DNA of 64,000 nucleotides from Usnea hakonensis (lineage: Eukaryota > Ascomycota > Lecanoromycetes > Lecanorales > Parmeliaceae): contig BLJB01000377.1 in assembly GCA_013423325.1 (NCBI GenBank), positions 1 through 64,000 on the forward strand. The letters are read 5' to 3'. The notes under the pieces are model-generated. The model had not been told where the DNA came from and searched no databases. It saw nothing but the letters and a program-made list of their open reading frames with translations. Each line of letters starts with the position of its first letter. Position 1 is the stretch's first letter. Positions 22,581 to 32,995 of the stretch are shown piece after piece. The position numbers and the translations under genes are program-made.

Positions 22581-23153
22581 TCACACAGTATTCCTCCGCC
22601 TAACGTCTCGCAGCTTCCCCATCACAACAGCAATGGCATTCGACGTCTTCACAATCTTCACATCCGGAAACTTGATCTTGAGCTGATTGTTCAACAGCTT
22701 CTCCACCAAATCCTTCTGCGTCGCCTTCATATTGCCCCAATAAATCGACGGCGACACATCGTGGCTCTCATATCCGGCGTAGCACTGTTCGAACAACAGA
22801 CCGTCCTGCCCGCCTTTCTTCCCCAACAGGCTCTCGCGGTAGCTTCGTAGGAGGTCGGTGACGTAGGTGGAGAGCTCGCTGAGAACGCTATTATCAGAGG
22901 GGCGGTAGCAGCGGAAGTTGGATGATGGTGATGGGGTTAGTTTGGATAGGAAGGAGGGCTTTTTGGAGTCGCGGTCAGATCCGGAGCCGGAGGAGAGAGA
23001 GCTGGTAGAGTCGAAACTGTTGACGGAGGAGGGGGGTTTCCGGGGAGGACTGTTTGCGAGGGATTTTTGGCTCTTGGTGGAGAAGAGGGAAAGGGCGTTT
23101 GTAGCGAGGGGAAAGGTTTCAAGCACGAGGAGCAGAAAGATAAAGAACTTCAT
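22581..23153 (-). CDS. Predicted secreted protein, 190 aa, unknown function
   Basis: Single exon. The ATG at 23153 opens a strong signal peptide (MKFFIFLLLVLETFPLATNA); the frame extends 10 codons upstream only from a TTG. A Ser/Pro/Lys-rich linker covers residues 25-75. A compact C-terminal region (about 80-185) has RCYRPSDNSVLSELSTYV, an EQCYAGYESHDV motif and two Cys that could pair. No known domain is recognised. This looks like a conserved fungal small secreted protein, but no function can be assigned. Confidence 0.65.
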   Translation of the reverse strand: MKFFIFLLLVLETFPLATNALSLFSTKSQKSLANSPPRKPPSSVNSFDSTSSLSSGSGSDRDSKKPSFLSKLTPSPSSNFRCYRPSDNSVLSELSTYVTDLLRSYRESLLGKKGGQDGLLFEQCYAGYESHDVSPSIYWGNMKATQKDLVEKLLNNQLKIKFPDVKIVKTSNAIAVVMGKLRDVRRRNTV

Positions 23154-23945
23154 GGTGAGGACGATGTTGATGTGTTTGTTCAAGGGAGATTGGAAGAGCG
23201 TGGCATTGACACCATCGCTCTGTTTGATCTCATCGACTGGAGGTGACGATCGATAATGATCAATAATGGGACAGCGCTGGTATTATTGTCGGCGATGGCA
23301 TCCTGTGGGATTCTGCCGGAGACGAACTCAGTCTAAAAACAGTAGCCGTCCGGCAACCGTACTCAGCCCCACTGACAGCAGATTACCTAGTTGTACGTAA
23401 GTGCCTCGAAGCCGTCTGGGCGGAGTGACTCAATAAAACGAGGACACCAAAAAATTAGGTAGGGTGCGCGCCATAAGTAAGCTGAAGAGAACAGATGGCT
23501 GGGTGTCCTCGCGTTATCAAGTGATCAACCTCGAGATAACACCAATCATCTATTTTGTCGCACCATTCTTCCAATTGGTTAAAATCCCTGCTTAGTGCCT
23601 CATATAGCATCGTCCGCTAGAGTATGACTGCGGCGTTGAATAAGCACTAAAGTCTGAAGCTAAGTCTTGCCAGTTTTGACAGTGATACGGCTTCCCTTCA
23701 ATGCGTATGGTTGAGCTAGCTTGAAGGAGAAGGCGTTCTGTCGTCTTACAGACTCTCTATCGTAAAGTGGAAGTCTGTGAATATATATATTCGTTACTCT
23801 AGTGAAGAAACAATTCGCCAGAGAGACCAGGATGATGGTAGTGCTCGGTTCATACGCTCTTCGCCAGCCTCTCTCCGGTGGGGCGTGTCCACGATCGTGA
23901 CGATTCTGGGCTCCAAGACGTGCAAAAGATTTCCTCGAATGTAAG
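23154..23945. other. Intergenic region at the left edge of the accessory block
   Basis: 792 bp without a supported gene. It carries the first copy of a hairpin repeat (23439-23529; see its own entry). Confidence 0.5.
23439..23529 (+). repeat. Hairpin repeat family B, copy 1
   Basis: CGAGGACACC (23439-23448) is matched by its exact reverse complement GGTGTCCTCG (23502-23511), 53 bp apart. The outer part continues GCGTTATCAAGTGATCAAC. A second copy with the same stem and flank is at 51921-51998. Confidence 0.65.
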
Positions 23946-25076
23946 ATGGCCGACTTTATAGAGAAGGACACTCATGACGAAGCCAAGTCACCTCTGGAGT
24001 GCTGTTCATTGTCTCAACCGCTTGAATTACTCCCTTCGCGGTACTACTTCCTCTGCAATGTGTTTGACCTGAAGTCCTCTGAACTTCAGATGTCGACCGT
24101 TCAAGCCACAGATAATGCATATGAATCTTTCTTTACTCGATACGCCCTTCTGTGTAAACTAGCTGCCAACAAGGACAGAGAAGTCGAAAATGTGACGCAC
24201 CAGCACTTGGTTGACATCATCGCGCTGTTGAGAGATACAAAGGCCTACAACTCGCCTTCGCCAGAGGCAATTATTCCTACCATCATGCGGGATCCTATTA
24301 TTGCGCATTCCAAGACTTTAGCTGAGACTCTGGTCGATTTAGCTGCGGGTCTATTGCTGATGCTGTCTATCAGCAAGTATCCAGGGGACATCTCGTATGA
24401 CGAGCCAATAATCTGGGAGGATGATGGGTCACTGGTGCCTTTAGGACTAATAGACAAAACCTTCTCCAATCAGTATAATTCAACTGATCTGGTCAAATTG
24501 CCGCAGTCTTTCACGGCTGCCCATTTGGAGCAGATTGCAGGGATCAAAGTCATATGGACAAGCAACCTTGCAGACCACCTTCTCCTCAAGGATGACGATA
24601 CTAAGCTTATGCTGTTTCATCAAGTTTCTATTTTGCAGCTCCACAAAAAGTCTCCGACCACGCTCCTGCCCGAGGATCTTGTGGACGAGACAATCCGATC
24701 CATATCCCTTCTCATACCTCCAGTATTCGGTGAGCCGAACCCATGGTTCCAGCAGCAGCGGAAAATACACCAAGTAAAAGGCCAAATCGATGCACAAGCT
24801 GGAGTATGTGAGCGACTCAATAGCTCTGAGCGGCAGATCGGAAACTTCGAGTACTGGAGAGATAGGCTAGTGCTACTGAAGAGGACGTTTGATGATGCTG
24901 AGCCTAGAAATATTTCGCAACTGTGGTGGGATGATCGGAAGAAAACTCAGTGGTTCACTTTCTGGGTAGCCGTATTGGTCTTTTTGATGACCGTCTTCTT
25001 TGGGATAGTGCAATCTGTGGCAGGGATCGTGCAAGCTTGGGCCTCGGTGCAGAGCTTGAACGCGTCGCAAAGGTAG
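23946..25076 (+). CDS. Unknown fungal protein with a C-terminal membrane anchor
   Basis: Single exon, 376 aa. An alternative in-frame ATG gives MSTVQATDNA about 48 residues later, and the start is uncertain. The body is mostly alpha-helical, with IKVIWTSNLADHLLLKDDD near residues 200-218 and NPWFQQQRKIHQ near 260. A single hydrophobic helix near the C-terminus (WFTFWVAVLVFLMTVFFGIV) predicts a tail-anchored or type I membrane protein with most of the chain on one side. Similar proteins of unknown role are common in variable parts of filamentous fungal genomes. No catalytic motif is seen. Confidence 0.7.
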   Translation: MADFIEKDTHDEAKSPLECCSLSQPLELLPSRYYFLCNVFDLKSSELQMSTVQATDNAYESFFTRYALLCKLAANKDREVENVTHQHLVDIIALLRDTKAYNSPSPEAIIPTIMRDPIIAHSKTLAETLVDLAAGLLLMLSISKYPGDISYDEPIIWEDDGSLVPLGLIDKTFSNQYNSTDLVKLPQSFTAAHLEQIAGIKVIWTSNLADHLLLKDDDTKLMLFHQVSILQLHKKSPTTLLPEDLVDETIRSISLLIPPVFGEPNPWFQQQRKIHQVKGQIDAQAGVCERLNSSERQIGNFEYWRDRLVLLKRTFDDAEPRNISQLWWDDRKKTQWFTFWVAVLVFLMTVFFGIVQSVAGIVQAWASVQSLNASQR

Positions 25077-27659
25077 GACCTGTCTGGAAGCTTCAATAAA
25101 GCAAACGTATAGTGGGTTTTGCGGATCCACCGCCAGCGAGTAGTGGAAGTCTAAGGGACTTGTCCGCTGGATCCTCGAAGTAACAACATCTTCAACCTGG
25201 TTTGGTCTGGGTAACAAAAGACTGCCATAGCCTCCATACTTTCAGCGATGCATGTAAGGGCCTTCACTAAGTTCGCCAAAGAGACCGCTCGAGGGAAAGA
25301 GTAGACGATTGGCGCATAGATGAGGCGTAAGCGGTTGCCTGCATTCATTGCTAGGCGGGGTTCCAGTTGGCCGTGCAAGCAGACCATGTCTACTATTGAT
25401 AGAGGCCTCGAAGGCTGCAATCAAATCGTGTGTTACGACGGCTTCAATGGTCCGGAAGGTGGGTTTTGAATGGTGACGACTTGCTATACCAAGACGGTAA
25501 ATCCAAATATTTGCTGTTTGGAGAACGTTTGTCATACAAATTTGTCTCTTCGATTCATGAAGCCACGCCTCGACGTTCATCACTAGGCAACGGCTATGCC
25601 ACTCCATTCGCAACTTCCTCACAATAATATCAGCCCCATCGACGATTACACGGCTTCCAAAACTATACATCCTTGCGTCCTTTTCATGGAACCACGAGAT
25701 TGATTTCTCCCATTGCAAAGTCGGACCTGCGCATGTACTCCACCCACGTTCCCTGCTGCCATTTCTTCGTGCGTGTACATGGCCATAGAGTCTTAATGGC
25801 TTCCTGTTAGCTTTCAGCAACGGGTCCAACCATACCAGCTACTACAGACCACACAGACTTGCCAACGGGCCAGGAGAAAAATTGCAGGGCATGATCAATC
25901 GGCCGTCCAACCATATGTTTCCTATATCTGGCGCACGACCTCTAAAATTGCATGGGAATTCTCCTGGTGAAGTAACCAGAGAGGATTCAGTCTCGGAACC
26001 AACCATAAAATTAAAGTACCTGGCCTAAAGCACCATTTGCCACTGGAAGCATACTCCTCAACATGAAACACACACTGTGATTAGCACCCATTCATATATT
26101 GCAAGTCCTCTGAACCCATCAAAGGCTCGAATGAACGCCTGGTAAAGCAGCTGCTCGAATGCTCAATGAACGAACCTCACCTCACTGGTCGACTCGACCC
26201 GGCTAAGCTTGATCGTGAAGATCTCTGACGGCGCGGAGAGTAGATTGATTGCGTCTGGGACCATGGATTGGACAAGCTCAGGCTGCTCAGAGCATGACAA
26301 AGCCGAGTCGGCGTAAATGTCAGAGAAAGCTATATTTCTCCAACGAGATTTCAAACCCAACAAGAATTTACGATGCTACATCTTCCAGTAAGAGGATCCG
26401 CAATAGGTGGTCAACGCAAGCTGATAGCGTTCTGCACGCGAAATGGGAGGACTAGATTGAAGAGATGGTATTGCATGAGGGAAAAAATAAAAATGAAATG
26501 GAAACGTTGGGAGCAGCAGGTATTGAAGACAGATGTGTAGAACAATACCACAGAGTAGATTATTCCCTTTTAAACCTTCCAAGTAAGTGTGCATTATTTT
26601 CCGTATGTATTGCATAAAAAGCTTTTGCAGCCAATTGATGTCTTCGGGGCACAATAGATGCTGCAGCTAAGGACGGCCCGTTGCGACTGCAAGAATGCAT
26701 CCCTCCACGTTATAAAGGATTTGTTTTTTGATCGAACGACGAATGTAAAATCGAACATGATTTCTCAAATAAAACATAGATACAGAGCTACGCTAATCGA
26801 TTCCCGCTACCTTACACACCTCAAATCGCACTCTCGAGAGCGTCTTGATGTTAGACTTCAAAGACCTCAACCATTCGGCCACAAAGCTTAGCCCCGGGGG
26901 GTTCCTACACTGCATGCCCAGAATCCCCCCCTCTTCTAGGCCTGTTACTTGGACCGTAATATTTGAAGTCTCAGACTAGAAGTCGGAGTGTAGAAGGACG
27001 TCGTCTCTCTCCATGGCTCTTACTCGAATTGCATGATGAGAGGTATAGATGTGCATAAATATTGCATAAAAAGGTTGTCTTGCCAATTCATGACCTCCAA
27101 GGGGGCTGTGTGAATGCATCGTGGCTCAGATTTATGCATCTTACAAACTGTGCAGTCGCAACGGGCCGTCTGTAGTTTATATGTATTTGGCGGCAAGTTT
27201 TTACACAGCCCCCTTGGAAGACATCGACGGACAAGACACCCTTTTTATGCAATAGTTATGCATACTTATACCTCTCCTTATGCAACTCGAGTAAGCGACC
27301 AAACTTTCACTGATCAAGTAGGGATGCAGAACACGGGATGCTTATACGTCGTAGGGAAAACGCAGAGGACAGATTGAGATAGATGTATGGATGGGATGGG
27401 CAGGGAGTGGACGAAATGAGATCTCGGATAGGGGCAGTGGGCCGGATGCGATCCTTGATGAAACATATATGCCGCTATTCATGTGCTTTTATGCTAGTAA
27501 AAAGGCCGTTAATGACAGATGTGTAACGGTTCGGAAGAAAATTCGCAAGCGAAAAGGCTCTGATATACGGAAAGGCAAAGACAATTCCAGGACCTACCCA
27601 TGAAAGCAAGCGAAGACCGAGCCCGCACTCCGACATCACCTTGTTGCAGAGTCCAACCC
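25077..27659. other. Gene-poor region with degenerate frames and repeats
   Basis: 2.6 kb. A minus-strand frame at 25242-25829 (195 codons, opening with TTG) has no recognised family and may be the relic of a lost gene. The stretch 26600-27270 holds three repeat-A ends and a 20-bp perfect inverted repeat (separate entries). The remainder is AT-rich with scattered stops; no other gene is supported. Confidence 0.5.
26607..27267. repeat. Composite palindrome built from repeat-A ends
   Basis: GACGGCCCGTTGCGACTGCA at 26672-26691 is perfectly matched by its reverse complement at 27151-27170. Outside these arms lie repeat-A ends at 26607-26651 (minus sense) and 27204-27267 (plus sense). A third end (minus sense) lies inside at 27051-27112. 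The whole 660-bp block is an imperfect inverted structure. Confidence 0.7.
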
Positions 27660-28290
27660 TCAAACACAAAGCGGCTGTGGCGCACCTGGATCCACATTAT
27701 ACGCGATCCTTCCCGCCGGCAAAAAGAACAGCACAACCAGCGCACCTCCCCTCACCTGAGGATAATGATGCGTCCCGGGCCCTGGACTCGTCCATCCGGC
27801 TCCCTGCCACCCCTGCATGCCCTTCAGCTCCGCCGTCTTATCGATCTGTACGACGCAGTTGATCTCGCCGTAAGGATGCGCGTGATACTGGCCCGAATAG
27901 ACGTCCTCGCTGTCCATGTAGACGGTCGTGATGCTGAAGAATCGGTTTTCCGGACCGGGAAGGGCGATCTTGCCGCGGCGGTAGCGATCGCCGTCGAGTT
28001 TGGTCTCCGCGACCCAGCCTTCCTTGAGCCCTTGGAGGATGTATTTGCAAAAGTCTTGGTAGTAGGGACTATCAGGTCCATAATGGGTGTTGAGGCGCTC
28101 TTCTAGGTCTTTTCCTGGTGTCCTGAGCTATGGCTAAGAATTGGTTGAGTGGAGAGGAGAGGCTCGTGATGACTTACAGATCCTGTACCTCGGCAAAGAA
28201 ATCGAGGCATCGAGCGTTGAGCTTTTGGGCTGTTGGGTGGGCGTTTATATTGAGAACACTGGCTTGGTCGCTATTCATCGTCGCTGCCAT
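27660..28290 (-). CDS. 4-hydroxylaminobenzoate lyase-like protein (DUF4863 family)
   Basis: Two exons, 28290-28178 and 28122-27660, with a 55-bp intron, give 191 aa. A second in-frame ATG lies four codons in. The C-terminal half is cupin-like and matches the DUF4863/PnbB pattern: SGQYHAHPYGEINCVVQID with three His/Glu candidates for a metal, GTHHYPQVRGGALVVLFFLP, and a final IAYN. The family name comes from bacterial 4-hydroxylaminobenzoate lyase in nitrobenzoate breakdown. In fungi the substrate is unknown, so the activity is inferred. The gene stands alone between repeats and a regulator-type gene; no pathway partner is obvious. Confidence 0.75.
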
Positions 28291-29328
28291 GTCGCTAACA
28301 GGCGTCGTGCAATTCTTTCAGGGAAAATGGTTCGATATGTGATTACCTTAGGTTTTGAAGATTAGGGGAAGAGCATGACGAGAGCTAACTCTTATAGATT
28401 GTGAATTCGATAGACAGGAACCTCACTAGCCCCTCTCCTCATCACGCTCTAATCTAGGTGAGTAGCTGTGGATGGCCTATTCCGTCCATCGGAGTCAATA
28501 TTTGGCGCAAACCAGCGATGAGCCAATGCCCTTTTGTTCCGACTCCCTTCTTTCCTTAGCCGTTGTATTTGCCAGCAACCAATTTCAAAAGGAACGCTTG
28601 ACAACAAAGCATGCACAATCTGTGGAGGTGATTACACCCACCTGCATGAGTGCTTGTTTATTGCGGGAGGACTAACTGAAATTAGTAGTTTGTCGACCAG
28701 ATATGGTTTAGGGAATTTTGACTTCCGCTGCCTTCCTCTGACCCTCCTTTCTTCTATTCTTCCGACCTCATTCATCAACTTCTCAGTTTTTATTATCACA
28801 TATGCCAAAGTTGAAATCTTTTCATCCTGAACCGGCGGTGAGTGATCGTCTGTAGACCAAGCACCATTCATGCCATCTGCATTGCCGGCTTTGGAATATC
28901 ACCCTAACAAATATACCTTCTAGATCGTCTCTTAGTTACTAAACGCAACCAAAGCCAGAAGACCTGAAAACGGGGTTAGAAGAAGTCTTCATGCACTGTC
29001 ATAAATCGTAATCACTGCTCAATTGACTAGACCCTCTTTGCCTGATTTCCTTGCCACGGCATCAAAGTTCCTATCTTTATCAGTCTTCTGGCGGTCATTT
29101 GTAATGGATCTGCTGACTCGTCCTGCTGAATCATGCATTCTCAAAGTGATCATGCATATTGCTTGGATAATACATGCTACAAGCTGATTTCATCCGAACG
29201 CGGAGATATTCATAGCCAAGAAAGGCAGCACTAAATTCATGCCCGCTGTGATACAAATACGATGACTGGCTGCATCTGGGTATCTGTCACAATCAGCGAC
29301 TACTTCAATAGGAAGAACTACTGGGGCA
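28291..29328. other. Intergenic region
   Basis: 1.0 kb between divergent genes. Short frames at 28472-28871 have no recognisable family. It presumably includes both promoters; no clear box was assigned. Confidence 0.4.
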
Positions 29329-30882
29329 ATGGGTTCCCTTCCTGACCAATTTCTATTTGTCAACAAATCCGTCAAGTCAGGTTCCTTGTCACACAGCAAC
29401 TCGGAAGAGAGATTTTTCATCCACAGCCATGTGCACAGCAAATACCACAAAAATAAGCGACAGACCCGCCAGCGGTCCCCAGTGCCGGCATTGCACTGGT
29501 CATCGGATTGCAAAAATTCTTCGTCTACCCTGAAGATTTCGAGGATAGCTAAAGAAAGGGAAAAATCTAGAGCTTCAAATGCAGCAGAGCCTAATCAAGG
29601 ACAGAATCATCCGAAAGAAGCCAGATCGAAGCTTTACTCCAAGCTTGACTCTTCCGCAATTCTCAACATTGTTGACGCGACTGCAATTGACCCCTTTTAT
29701 TGTACTTCTTCTGCTCTCGATGCTAAAGATCAGCGTCTGTTATATTATCCATTTACCAGCTTCGTCGAATTAACCTTCAACGCAGAGTCTTTGTCATGGA
29801 CGAATGCATCGACAATCTTCAGGCACCGCGGGGCAGTTATCCAAAGACTTCAACGTTGCGTTGTTGACAAATTGACCATGTATTCGACCTTAGCGTACTG
29901 CGCTAGCTGCATTAAATGGGCAATTGGGGTAGAAGAGCGAGAACGACCCCCAGAATTCTACATCCTCAAGGCGATTGAGGAATTGAAGATCCGTCTTGAG
30001 AATGCAAACATTGTCGATAGGTGGTTGATCTTGTCCATCTATGCACTAGCAGTATGCGAAATGTGGGCGCAGAATTATGAGGCGGCTACAGCACATCTCA
30101 GCATCATCCGTCATCTTGTGACTCAATGTGGGGGCTTATCCAAGCTCGATTTCTACTCCATGGAAAGTATTCTTCTGTGCGATAAGTACGTGGCCGTCGG
30201 CAAGTTCGAGACTCCAATACTTCCTCTCGACTGGGAGCCGGGAGTCTTACCAGCGCAGAAGATGCTCAAGATTCAATTGGAAGTTGAACCTTTGCTCTCA
30301 GAGCTGGCGCAAGGATTCTTTGATCTGGACAAGCACCTACTCGGGTCGGAGATCCTCCAGATCATAGACGACATAAGGGTCTGTGCCCGAGTGTCGGAGC
30401 AAATAAGGGCCCATAAGACTACCGAACCTTCCGAGCAACACTGGTTGTTCCTGCGTCATCAAGCCATTTTCTGCCGCTTGCTCTCGATACCAACCAAAAG
30501 TGAGATTCAGGGATGCTGTCGAGTCGCCCTGATTGTATGGCTTCTTAAGATAACGGGATATTTCGGTGCGCAGCGCGAGAAATGCAAGACAAAGCATGAC
30601 AGATCTTTGGGAATCGCAATGGGAAGACTGCAAAGGAACAAGACAGGCAAATCGGATGCATTCAGACACCAACATTGTAAGGCAACGTTCGAGAACAACC
30701 GCAGCCTGAGCTTTTGCTTCTCATCATTGAATAAGCATGAGCACATGTTGACCTTTTTAAGGTTTTGCTGTAGGAGCACACACGCAGCGGGGGATTGTGA
30801 ATTTAGAAAAAAAAAGAAAACAATCACGGAAGGAGCTGTCCCATCCACTTTAGTGGTTGTCTGCAGTTCCCAATTCTTTTAG
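29329..30882 (+). CDS. Fungal transcription-factor-domain protein (PF11951 type), C-terminus doubtful
   Basis: A single frame of 517 codons. It opens MGSLPDQFLFVNKS, followed by SHVHSKYHKNKRQ, the hallmark start of fungal-specific transcription factor 2 proteins that lack an obvious zinc cluster. The central helical region (RHRGAVIQRLQ, YSTLAYCASCIKWAIG, AATAHLSIIRHLVTQCGG, CDKYVAVGKFETPILPLDW) fits the family. Homology-like sequence stops after GYFGAQR at about codon 420. Beyond that the frame is Lys/Ser/Cys-rich, unlike the family. A more family-like reading (NARQSMTDLWESQWEDC, then PELLLLII) appears in other frames at about 30577-30728. A missed short intron, a frameshift or real decay could explain this. 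Role: probable nuclear regulator of unknown targets. Confidence 0.7.
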   Translation: MGSLPDQFLFVNKSVKSGSLSHSNSEERFFIHSHVHSKYHKNKRQTRQRSPVPALHWSSDCKNSSSTLKISRIAKEREKSRASNAAEPNQGQNHPKEARSKLYSKLDSSAILNIVDATAIDPFYCTSSALDAKDQRLLYYPFTSFVELTFNAESLSWTNASTIFRHRGAVIQRLQRCVVDKLTMYSTLAYCASCIKWAIGVEERERPPEFYILKAIEELKIRLENANIVDRWLILSIYALAVCEMWAQNYEAATAHLSIIRHLVTQCGGLSKLDFYSMESILLCDKYVAVGKFETPILPLDWEPGVLPAQKMLKIQLEVEPLLSELAQGFFDLDKHLLGSEILQIIDDIRVCARVSEQIRAHKTTEPSEQHWLFLRHQAIFCRLLSIPTKSEIQGCCRVALIVWLLKITGYFGAQREKCKTKHDRSLGIAMGRLQRNKTGKSDAFRHQHCKATFENNRSLSFCFSSLNKHEHMLTFLRFCCRSTHAAGDCEFRKKKKTITEGAVPSTLVVVCSSQFF

Positions 30883-31433
30883 TTGCCATCCTAGTGCCTG
30901 TCTTAGCTAGTCTTTCGCTTCTTACAAAAGCAGAAACATCCAGCAATCGGGTCCTTGAGCCCAGGCGGTGAGTTATATGACGACAGAAGCCAATGGGGAC
31001 ATTAGAAGAAAGTATTTGCAGATTTTAGTGGGCCGCTTCCCGAGCTGGATATGGGATTCTCTTTGCTCAGGAACTTTACCGTCTCGGGACTTCTTGCTAT
31101 CGAATTCGGTTAGCTTGTATATATGGAAGACAAAATATCAACGCCGAAGTCATTACCTTTTAATTCCTATCAGGGCATAGGTAATTGTGATAGATTTCCA
31201 TCATCCGGCATGATCCGGTGGTATTACATGTTGCATACAGTCTATGTACACGCGAGGCTTCGTCAGACAGCTAAGACTGAGAATGGCTGGCGAAGCCATG
31301 TTATATCAAAGGACAATGTGCTGCCATGGTCTTCCCCTTCATGTCCCTTCCCTAAACATCAGTCTCAGTCGGCAAATATCGCTCCGAGATCAACTTTTAG
31401 AACAAAAGTCAGACTCGAGACAAAACGCGAACG
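30883..31433. other. Intergenic region before the reductase gene
   Basis: 551 bp between two plus-strand genes. It should contain the reductase promoter. Short frames at 30968-31430 show no known domain. Confidence 0.4.
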
Positions 31434-32601
31434 ATGGAGACCGCCACCATGAAAGAGGCGCATGTCCATTCAGACACTACCGTCACCATCCATGATGTCC
31501 CAATTCCCCAAATCACACATCCTTCCCAGATCTTAGTCAAGGTGATTGTCTCGGGAACCAACCCAAAGGTCAGACGCAAAGTATCCCTTCGATATCCTCT
31601 TATTCTAACAGCATCTTGACCAGGACTGGAAGATGCCGGCCAGCATGCTGAAGACCATCTCCGACTGCCCCAACAGTGGTGACGACGTAGCCGGGTTCGT
31701 TCATGCCATTGGAGCCAACGTGACCGATTTCCATCCTGGAGATCGAGTTGCTGCTCTGCATGAGCTGGGCACTCCCGGAGGCAGCTATGCCGAATATGCG
31801 CTCGTATGGGATTGGACGACCTTTCATCTGGGGGACCATACGAGCTTCGAAGAAGCAGCCACAGTGCCCATGGCGGCTCTTATGGCATCCCTTGGACTCT
31901 TTGGCATGTTGGAGGTGGCAGCTGGGCCATGGACTCCTGTTCAGAACGACAGCGAGAGACCATTGGTTATCTATGGAGCTGCGAGTGCCGTGGGGGCTTA
32001 TGCTGTTAAGCTTGCAAAGTTGGTCAACGTGCACCCACTGATATGCGTGGCTGGTAAAGGCATTCCTTTTGTCAAATCGCTGCTCAGCGAGGGCGACACG
32101 ATCATTGACTACCGCAAGGGCCATGAGTACGTTGTCGACGAGATGCGCAAAGCTTTGAAAGGGAAGGAACTCAAGCACGCATTTGATGCTACCAGTGAGC
32201 ACGGCAGTTACAACAACCTCAGCCAAGTCCTGGCGGACAAAGGTAGACTAACACTAGTATTGCCGTTTCCGGAGATACTGAAGGACATACCACCGCATAT
32301 CGAGCAATCAACGACCATGGCCGGCTGTCTCTGGAAGGAGCTGTCAGCGGATCAGACACGAGACACTTCAGCACTGGGGAAGTTGGGTGTGGGAAAAGGC
32401 GGGAAAGAATTCGGACTCATGTTCACAAAACTGATCGCAACATATCTCAACGACGGAAGGCTCAAGGCACATCCTTGCGAGGTTGTAGAAGGCGGGCTGA
32501 ATGGCGTAGAGACTGCTCTGAAAGCGCTCAGAGAGGGTAATGTGTCGGCGATGAAGTACGTGCTTAGGATCGCTGATACTCCGGGTCTCACCGTTGTGTA
32601 G
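31434..32601 (+). CDS. Medium-chain reductase, zinc-independent enoyl/quinone reductase type
   Basis: Two exons, 31434-31568 and 31624-32601, with a 55-bp intron, give 370 aa. The N-terminal GroES-like fold has MKEAHVHSDTTVTIHDVPIP, then GDDVAGFVHAIGANVTDFHPGD. The Rossmann segment YGAASAVGAYAVKLAKL is the dinucleotide-binding stretch. The zinc ligands of classical alcohol dehydrogenases are not visible, so this belongs to the zinc-free MDR group that includes trans-acting enoyl reductases such as LovC. No polyketide synthase is nearby, so a secondary-metabolite role is not supported. It reduces an activated C=C or quinone with NADPH by family; the substrate is unknown. The C-terminal frame is intact. 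Confidence 0.88.
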
Positions 32602-32995
32602 AAGGAATGTTTTCTTAATACGCACGCATCGCCGTCCTCTCGGTGGGACCAGGCTATCCTCGTATCGGCGGCACTCGTGCTGATCATCGCAATGTAGACG
32701 CAGAAGTTGAATCACATTAATCGTGCCCATACTTGTCCTTAGACTGTTTCGCTCAGGGGTGACTTGTCTCACTGAATTGCACTATGACATCAGGAGATAC
32801 ATACCGAGATGGAGATGGACTTTTGGTGATACAACATATACTTATCAGAAGCGCTGCTCTCGATTACCTGGCCTGCACCTAATCACACTGTCTCACCGGA
32901 TATTCCAATGGAAAATCTTGTCTCATTGTCTATCATAAATTTTGAGCCTCATCTACAGCGCAGCGTACTTATTAGAGTGTAATCCCCCCAAATGG
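32602..32995. other. Convergent 3' region, reductase / amine oxidase
   Basis: 394 bp between facing 3' ends, with no gene and AT-rich patches suited to polyadenylation. Confidence 0.4.

Noticed and set aside
25242..25829. 195-codon minus-strand frame
   Set aside because: Starts with TTG, no recognised domain. It may be a relic but cannot be supported as a gene. A HET-domain reading was tried and did not fit.
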